Positions 59,995 to 64,000 of a stretch of DNA of 64,000 nt are shown here, piece by piece. The notes beneath the pieces were generated by a model. That model ran no database searches. It was not told the DNA's origin and saw only the letters and a list, made by a program, of their open reading frames with translations. This DNA is from Prodigiosinella aquatilis (GTDB lineage: Bacteria; Pseudomonadota; Gammaproteobacteria; Enterobacterales; Enterobacteriaceae). Each line of letters starts with the position of its first letter. Position 1 is the stretch's first letter. The position numbers were made by a program, and so were the translations under genes. Where the stretch lies: the NCBI GenBank assembly GCA_030388725.1, contig CP128857.1, positions 682,001 to 746,000 on the forward strand, in the 5' to 3' direction.

Positions 59995-61152
59995 ATGAAC
60001 AAGATTAACGGTAATTACACCCTATCTGCTATTTGTTTGGGCCTGCTAAGTTTTCTAAGTACCGCGTTGGCTGCTGAAATGCCGACAAGCATTGGTAAAG
60101 GCGAAGGGCAATTAAATATTATTGCGTGGCCGGGTTACATCGAGCGCGGCGAAAGTGACAAGAATTACGACTGGGTCACTCCGTTTGAAAAACAAACCAG
60201 CTGTAAGGTGAATGTTAAAACCGCCGCGACGTCTGATGAAATGGTCAGCCTGATGGCGAAGGGCGGTTATGACCTGGTGACCGCTTCCGGTGATGCGTCA
60301 TTGCGTCTGATCTACGGCAAACGTGTTCAGCCAATCAACCCGGCACTGATCCCCAACTGGCAGAATATCGACCCGCGTTTGATGAAAGGCGCATGGTTTA
60401 ATGTTGGTGGCAAAGTCTACGGCACGCCGTATCAGTGGGGGCCAAACCTGCTGATGTATAACACCAAAACCTTCCCGACCGCACCAGGCAGCTGGTCAGT
60501 TATCTTCGTTCCACAAATTCTGCCCGACGGCAAAAGCAATCAGGGGCGCGTTCAGGCCTACGATGGCCCGATCGCCATTGCTGACGCCGCGCTGTATCTG
60601 AAAAGTACCCAGCCGGATCTTAAAATCGAAGACCCTTATCAGCTTAATGAAACGCAATATCAGGCGGTGCTGAAATTGCTGCGCGTCCAGCATCCGCTGA
60701 TCCACCGTTACTGGCACGATGCGTCGGTTCAGATGAGTGATTTCAAAAATGAAGGCGTGGTAGCCAGCAGTTCCTGGCCGTATCAGGCTAACGCGCTGAA
60801 AAGCGAGAAGCAGCCGATTGCCACCGTATTCCCGAAAGAAGGTGTTACCGGCTGGGCGGATACCACCATGTTAGCGGCAGATGCCGAACATCCTAATTGT
60901 GCTTACCAGTGGATGAACTGGTCACTTGAACCGAAAGTGCAGGGCGACGTTGCGGCGTGGTTTGGCTCTGTGCCAAGCGTTCCGGCTGGCTGTAAAGCCA
61001 GTACGTTGTTGGGCACCAACGGGTGCGAAACCAACGGATTCAATAAATTCACCGCGATTTCATTCTGGAAAACCCCGCGATCCGAAGGTGGGAAATACGT
61101 CCCCTATAGTCGCTGGACGCAGGACTACATCGCCATCATGGGCGGTCGGTGA
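59995..61152 (+). CDS. ydcS: ABC transporter substrate-binding protein YdcS-like
   Basis: This 385-residue periplasmic polyamine/putrescine-type binding protein begins with a signal peptide (SAICLGLLSFLSTALA, cleavage after ALA). The mature protein starts with LNIIAWPGYIERGE, typical of PotF/PotD-like proteins, followed by YDLVTASGDASLRLIYGKRVQPIN and WGPNLLMYN. E. coli YdcS also has reported poly-3-hydroxybutyrate synthase activity. Four or more cysteines are present. The gene is flanked by inverted intergenic repeats, and a 160-bp gap separates it from ydcT. Confidence 0.88.
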   Translation: MNKINGNYTLSAICLGLLSFLSTALAAEMPTSIGKGEGQLNIIAWPGYIERGESDKNYDWVTPFEKQTSCKVNVKTAATSDEMVSLMAKGGYDLVTASGDASLRLIYGKRVQPINPALIPNWQNIDPRLMKGAWFNVGGKVYGTPYQWGPNLLMYNTKTFPTAPGSWSVIFVPQILPDGKSNQGRVQAYDGPIAIADAALYLKSTQPDLKIEDPYQLNETQYQAVLKLLRVQHPLIHRYWHDASVQMSDFKNEGVVASSSWPYQANALKSEKQPIATVFPKEGVTGWADTTMLAADAEHPNCAYQWMNWSLEPKVQGDVAAWFGSVPSVPAGCKASTLLGTNGCETNGFNKFTAISFWKTPRSEGGKYVPYSRWTQDYIAIMGGR

Positions 61153-61250
61153 TCCGCTTCATCCTTTGAGCCGTTTCTGCGTTGGCTGCATTCGCGAACC
61201 CCGGTCACTTACTTCAGTAAGCTTCCGGAGATTCACTCAGTTGCCGCCTT
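61153..61250 (-). repeat. Intergenic repeat, copy 2 (right of ydcS, inverted)
   Basis: The reverse complement reads AAGGCGGCAACTGAGTGAAT, then CTTACTGAAGTAAG, then GCCAACGCAGAAAC and CAAAGGATGAAG, matching copy 1 at most positions. The two copies point toward each other around ydcS. It starts right after the ydcS stop and may stabilise the ydcS transcript end. Confidence 0.75.
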
Positions 61251-61312
61251 GATGTAACTCAAATGATTTTGCGTTTGGTTTTTTTATTAAAATGAAAATC
61301 CGGGAGAATATG

Positions 61313-62335
61313 ATGGCCGCCGTACAGTTTATTAATGTTTCCCGATCATTTGGGGAGGTGAAAGCCGTTGATAATGTGTCGATTGATATTCAGGACGGCG
61401 AATTCTTTTCAATGCTTGGACCGTCGGGTTCGGGAAAAACCACCTGCCTGCGGTTAATTGCCGGTTTTGAAACGCTGACATCAGGGGCTATTCGTATTCA
61501 TGGCCAGGAGGCCTCGCAGCTCGCGCCGTATGAGCGGGATGTGAACACCGTCTTTCAGGATTACGCGCTGTTTCCGCATATGAGCGTACTGGATAATGTG
61601 GCATATGGGCTGATGGTGAAAGGTGTGGGGAAAAAAGAGCGTATTCAGCGTGCAATGGAAGCGCTGGAGCGGGTGGCGCTGGGTTTTGTTGCCGCACGTA
61701 AACCGGCGTTTTTATCCGGTGGCCAGCGTCAGCGGGTGGCGCTGGCTCGGGCACTGGTCAATCAGCCTAGCGTGTTATTGCTTGATGAACCGCTCGGCGC
61801 ACTGGATCTCAAACTGCGCGAACAGATGCAGGGCGAACTGAAAAAGCTGCAACGCGAACTGGGCATCACGTTTATTTTCGTCACCCACGATCAGAGCGAA
61901 GCGCTGTCGATGTCCGACCGTGTGGCGGTGTTTAACAATGGCCGCATCGAGCAGGTCGATACGCCGCGTGAGTTGTATCTCTGCCCGCGCACTGCGTTTG
62001 TCGCGCAGTTTGTTGGTACTGCGAATGTGCTGACGTCCGATCTCTCGCTGAAACTCACCGGCCTTTCCGGCAGTCGCTCCATCCGTCCGGAACATATCCG
62101 TCTTGCGCCACAATCCGTCGCTGACAGTAGCGACGTGCAGGTGAACGCGGTGCTGAGGGATATTCATTTTCAGGGGGCGGCGACGCGTTATGAACTGGCG
62201 CTGGAAAGCGGCGAGCGGCTGTTTGTCAGCGAACCCAATAACCTTTCGACGGCGTCACAATACGTTTTCCAGCAAGGGCAGCCGGTGGTTGCCCGTTGGG
62301 ATCGGGATGCAATGGTGGCGTTGCGAGAGGGCTAA
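61313..62335 (+). CDS. ydcT: ABC transporter ATP-binding protein YdcT-like
   Basis: This 340-residue ATPase is of the PotA/spermidine-putrescine type. It has Walker A GPSGSGKTT, the Q-loop in NTVFQDYALFPHMSV, the signature LSGGQRQRVALARAL, Walker B LLLDEPLGALDLKLRE and the H-loop FVTHDQSEAL. A C-terminal TOBE-like regulatory domain starts around residue 250 (SIRPEHIRLAPQ). The frame opens seven codons earlier; I use the ATG at 61313, best spaced from GGGAGA. It is separated from ydcU by 3 bp. Confidence 0.88.
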   Translation: MAAVQFINVSRSFGEVKAVDNVSIDIQDGEFFSMLGPSGSGKTTCLRLIAGFETLTSGAIRIHGQEASQLAPYERDVNTVFQDYALFPHMSVLDNVAYGLMVKGVGKKERIQRAMEALERVALGFVAARKPAFLSGGQRQRVALARALVNQPSVLLLDEPLGALDLKLREQMQGELKKLQRELGITFIFVTHDQSEALSMSDRVAVFNNGRIEQVDTPRELYLCPRTAFVAQFVGTANVLTSDLSLKLTGLSGSRSIRPEHIRLAPQSVADSSDVQVNAVLRDIHFQGAATRYELALESGERLFVSEPNNLSTASQYVFQQGQPVVARWDRDAMVALREG

Positions 62336-62338
62336 AAG

Positions 62339-63283
62339 ATGGATATCAGCATGACTTCTTATGAGAAGCGATCGCGGCGCGGCCGGGCGCTGGTGACATT
62401 TCTGCATCATCGCCCCGGATTTTATCTGGCGTTGCTACTGGTGCCGCCGCTGTTATGGTTCGGCGCAATCTATTTAGGCTCTCTGTTCGCGCTGTTGTGG
62501 CAGGGGTTTTATACCTTCGACGATTTCACCATGACGGTGTCTTCGACGCTGACCTTTGCCAATATCCGCGCGCTGTTTGACCCGGTCAATGCCGACATTA
62601 TTTCTCGCACGGTGACGATGGCGCTGCTGGTGTCATTTTTCAGCGCTGTGCTGGCATTTCCCATTGCCTATTACATGGCGCGCTACATTACCGGCAAAAA
62701 GAAAGCGTTTTTCTATATCGCCATCATGATGCCGATGTGGGCTAGCTACATCATCAAAGCCTATGCGTGGACCTTATTGTTGTCGAAAGGCGGCGTGCTG
62801 CAATGGTTCCTCGAGCATCTGGGGTTGGAACCGTTGCTGACAGCCATGCTGAGTTTGCCGGGTATTGGCGGTAATACACTCTCGACGTCCGGAATAGGCC
62901 GCTTCTGGGTGTTCGTCTATATCTGGCTGCCGTTTATGATCCTGCCAATTCAGGCAGCGCTGGAACGCCTGCCGCCGTCGATGATTCAGGCGTCGGAAGA
63001 CTTAGGCGCGAGGCCGTGGCAGACGCTGCGTTATGTGATTTTCCCGCTGGCAGTGCCGGGTATTGCGGCCGGTTCGATCTTCACCTTTTCGCTGACGCTG
63101 GGGGATTATATTATCCCGCAACTGGTGGGGCCGCCGGGGTATTACATCGGCAATATGGTCTATTCGGAACAGGGGTCGATTGGCAATATGCCGATGGCGG
63201 CCGCCTTTACGCTAGTGCCCATCGTGCTGATTGCCATCTATCTGTCGCTGGTTAAACGATTGGGGGCTTTCGATGCACTCTAA
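62339..63283 (+). CDS. ydcU: ABC transporter permease YdcU-like
   Basis: This 314-residue permease of the PotB type has six hydrophobic segments (from LVPPLLWFGAIYLGSLFALLW near 40) and the EAA loop EDLGARPWQTLRYVIFPLAVPG near 220 that contacts the ATPase. With YdcV it forms the membrane channel. The E. coli homologue has 313 residues. The start codon lies 3 bp after the ydcT stop, and the end overlaps the ydcV start by 11 bp, indicating one operon. Confidence 0.88.
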   Translation: MDISMTSYEKRSRRGRALVTFLHHRPGFYLALLLVPPLLWFGAIYLGSLFALLWQGFYTFDDFTMTVSSTLTFANIRALFDPVNADIISRTVTMALLVSFFSAVLAFPIAYYMARYITGKKKAFFYIAIMMPMWASYIIKAYAWTLLLSKGGVLQWFLEHLGLEPLLTAMLSLPGIGGNTLSTSGIGRFWVFVYIWLPFMILPIQAALERLPPSMIQASEDLGARPWQTLRYVIFPLAVPGIAAGSIFTFSLTLGDYIIPQLVGPPGYYIGNMVYSEQGSIGNMPMAAAFTLVPIVLIAIYLSLVKRLGAFDAL

Positions 63284-64000
63284 ACGCGCACCCTGGTTAT
63301 TAAAATTGTCCGCGTGGGGCGGGCTGGTATTCCTGCATTTCCCGCTGTTTATCATCGCGGTGTATGCCTTTAATACTGAAGATGCGGCTTTCAGTTTCCC
63401 GCCCAAGGGCTTCACGCTGCACTGGTTCAGCGTGGCGGCCGGGCGCCATGACATTCTCGACGCGGTCTGGCTTTCGGTGCAAATCGCCTGTTACGCCACA
63501 ATTATTGCCATGGTGCTGGGCACGCTGGCGGCGGCGGCACTGTACCGTCGTGATTTCTACGGCAAGAACAGTATCACGCTGTTGTTCATGTTGCCGATTG
63601 CCCTGCCTGGAATTATTACCGGGCTGGCACTGCTCAACGCCTTTCACGCCGCGCAAATCGAGCCGGGTATGCTGACGATTGTTATCGGCCACGCTACGTT
63701 TTGCATGGTGATTGTGTACAACAACGTCATCGCCCGTTTCCGCCGTATTACCCACAGCCTGATCGAAGCCTCGATGGATTTGGGGGCAGACGGCTGGCAG
63801 ACCTTCCGCTACATCATTTTGCCCAATCTCAGCACGGCGCTGTTGGCGGGGGGGATGCTGGCGTTTGCGCTGTCTTTCGATGAAATCATTGTCACGACGT
63901 TCACTGCCGGTCACGAACGCACCTTACCTATCTGGCTGCTCAATCAGCTGGGGCGGCCGCGCGATGTGCCGGTCACTAACGTAGTGGCGCTGTGCCTGAT
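63273..64000 (+). CDS. ydcV: ABC transporter permease YdcV-like (3' end beyond window)
   Basis: The first 242 codons are present. This PotC-type permease starts MHSKRAPWLLKLSAWGG, with a first membrane segment LVFLHFPLFIIAVYAFN, further helices, and the EAA loop EASMDLGADGWQTFRYIILPNLS near 168. It overlaps the end of ydcU by 11 bp, as is common for such permease pairs. The reading frame is open to the end of the window; the E. coli protein has about 264 residues, so only about 20 residues are missing. Confidence 0.88.
   Translation, partial: MHSKRAPWLLKLSAWGGLVFLHFPLFIIAVYAFNTEDAAFSFPPKGFTLHWFSVAAGRHDILDAVWLSVQIACYATIIAMVLGTLAAAALYRRDFYGKNSITLLFMLPIALPGIITGLALLNAFHAAQIEPGMLTIVIGHATFCMVIVYNNVIARFRRITHSLIEASMDLGADGWQTFRYIILPNLSTALLAGGMLAFALSFDEIIVTTFTAGHERTLPIWLLNQLGRPRDVPVTNVVALCL

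Noticed and set aside
63300..63914. 204-codon minus-strand frame at the window end
   Set aside because: Antisense shadow of ydcV, whose plus-strand frame has clear permease helices and an EAA loop.

Overview
The window is a chromosomal segment of a gammaproteobacterium of the order Enterobacterales. The evidence is gene content and order matching the E. coli 69-71 min region (ispB-rplU-rpmA-yhbE-obgE; dacB-greA-yhbY-rlmE-ftsH-folP-glmM-secG-leuU; metY-rimP-nusA-infB-rbfA-truB-rpsO-pnp-nlpI-deaD-yhbW-ubiVU/ubiT-yhbS-yhbQ), and protein sequences that I recognise as close to E. coli. A plant- or insect-associated genus of Pectobacteriaceae (Dickeya/Brenneria/Lonsdalea-like) would fit, but the family assignment is only an inference. 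No database search was possible.

Layout. 1-12 kb: conserved housekeeping block (ribosomal proteins L21/L27, ObgE, PBP4, GreA, RlmE, FtsH, FolP, GlmM, SecG, tRNA-Leu(GAG)). 12-18.8 kb: an accessory island between the leuU and metY tRNA genes. It holds a dead vapBC toxin-antitoxin pair and a four-gene minus-strand operon: a class III aminotransferase (interrupted), an aldehyde dehydrogenase, a PhyH-type Fe(II)/2-oxoglutarate enzyme and an MFS exporter. 18.8-35.8 kb: conserved transcription/translation/RNA-decay block (tRNA-fMet, RimP, NusA, IF2, RbfA, TruB, S15, PNPase, NlpI, DeaD), then the anaerobic ubiquinone genes ubiT/ubiU/ubiV. 35.9-38.4 kb: small accessory patch with an intact vapBC, a lone CRISPR-like repeat, a small secreted protein and unexplained GC-rich sequence. 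38.4-47.7 kb: complete AI-2 uptake and processing locus, lsrACDBFG diverging from lsrR-lsrK, with an unusual 132-bp tandem repeat between lsrR and lsrK. 48-52.6 kb: deoCABD nucleoside catabolism behind a deoP2-like control region. 52.6-57.1 kb: rimI-holD, rsmC, an aldo/keto reductase with a divergent LysR regulator, and three tandem tRNA-Leu(CAG) genes. 57.2-64 kb: an accessory putrescine/GABA-type cluster next to the tRNAs (LysR regulator, patD-like aldehyde dehydrogenase, ydcSTUV-like ABC transporter). ydcS is bracketed by inverted copies of an intergenic repeat, and the window ends inside ydcV.

The strongest candidate for something new is the island operon at 13.2-18.2 kb. Its PhyH-family protein has His-Ile-Gly where the family normally has the His-x-Asp/Glu iron-binding pair. 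That substitution is the hallmark of Fe/2OG halogenases such as SyrB2 (HxA), WelO5 and BesD (HxG). Together with an aminotransferase, an aldehyde dehydrogenase and an exporter it could be a very small pathway for a halogenated or oxidised amino-acid-like metabolite. However, the promoter-proximal aminotransferase has an in-frame TGA at a position that should be Trp, and no visible start codon, so the pathway may be decaying in this strain.

Other points worth checking are a YrbN-like leader peptide overlapping deaD, a polar low-complexity tail on LsrC, matching palindromes on both sides of the patD-linked lysR gene, and several gene relics (vapBC, a threonine-dehydratase-like C-terminus).
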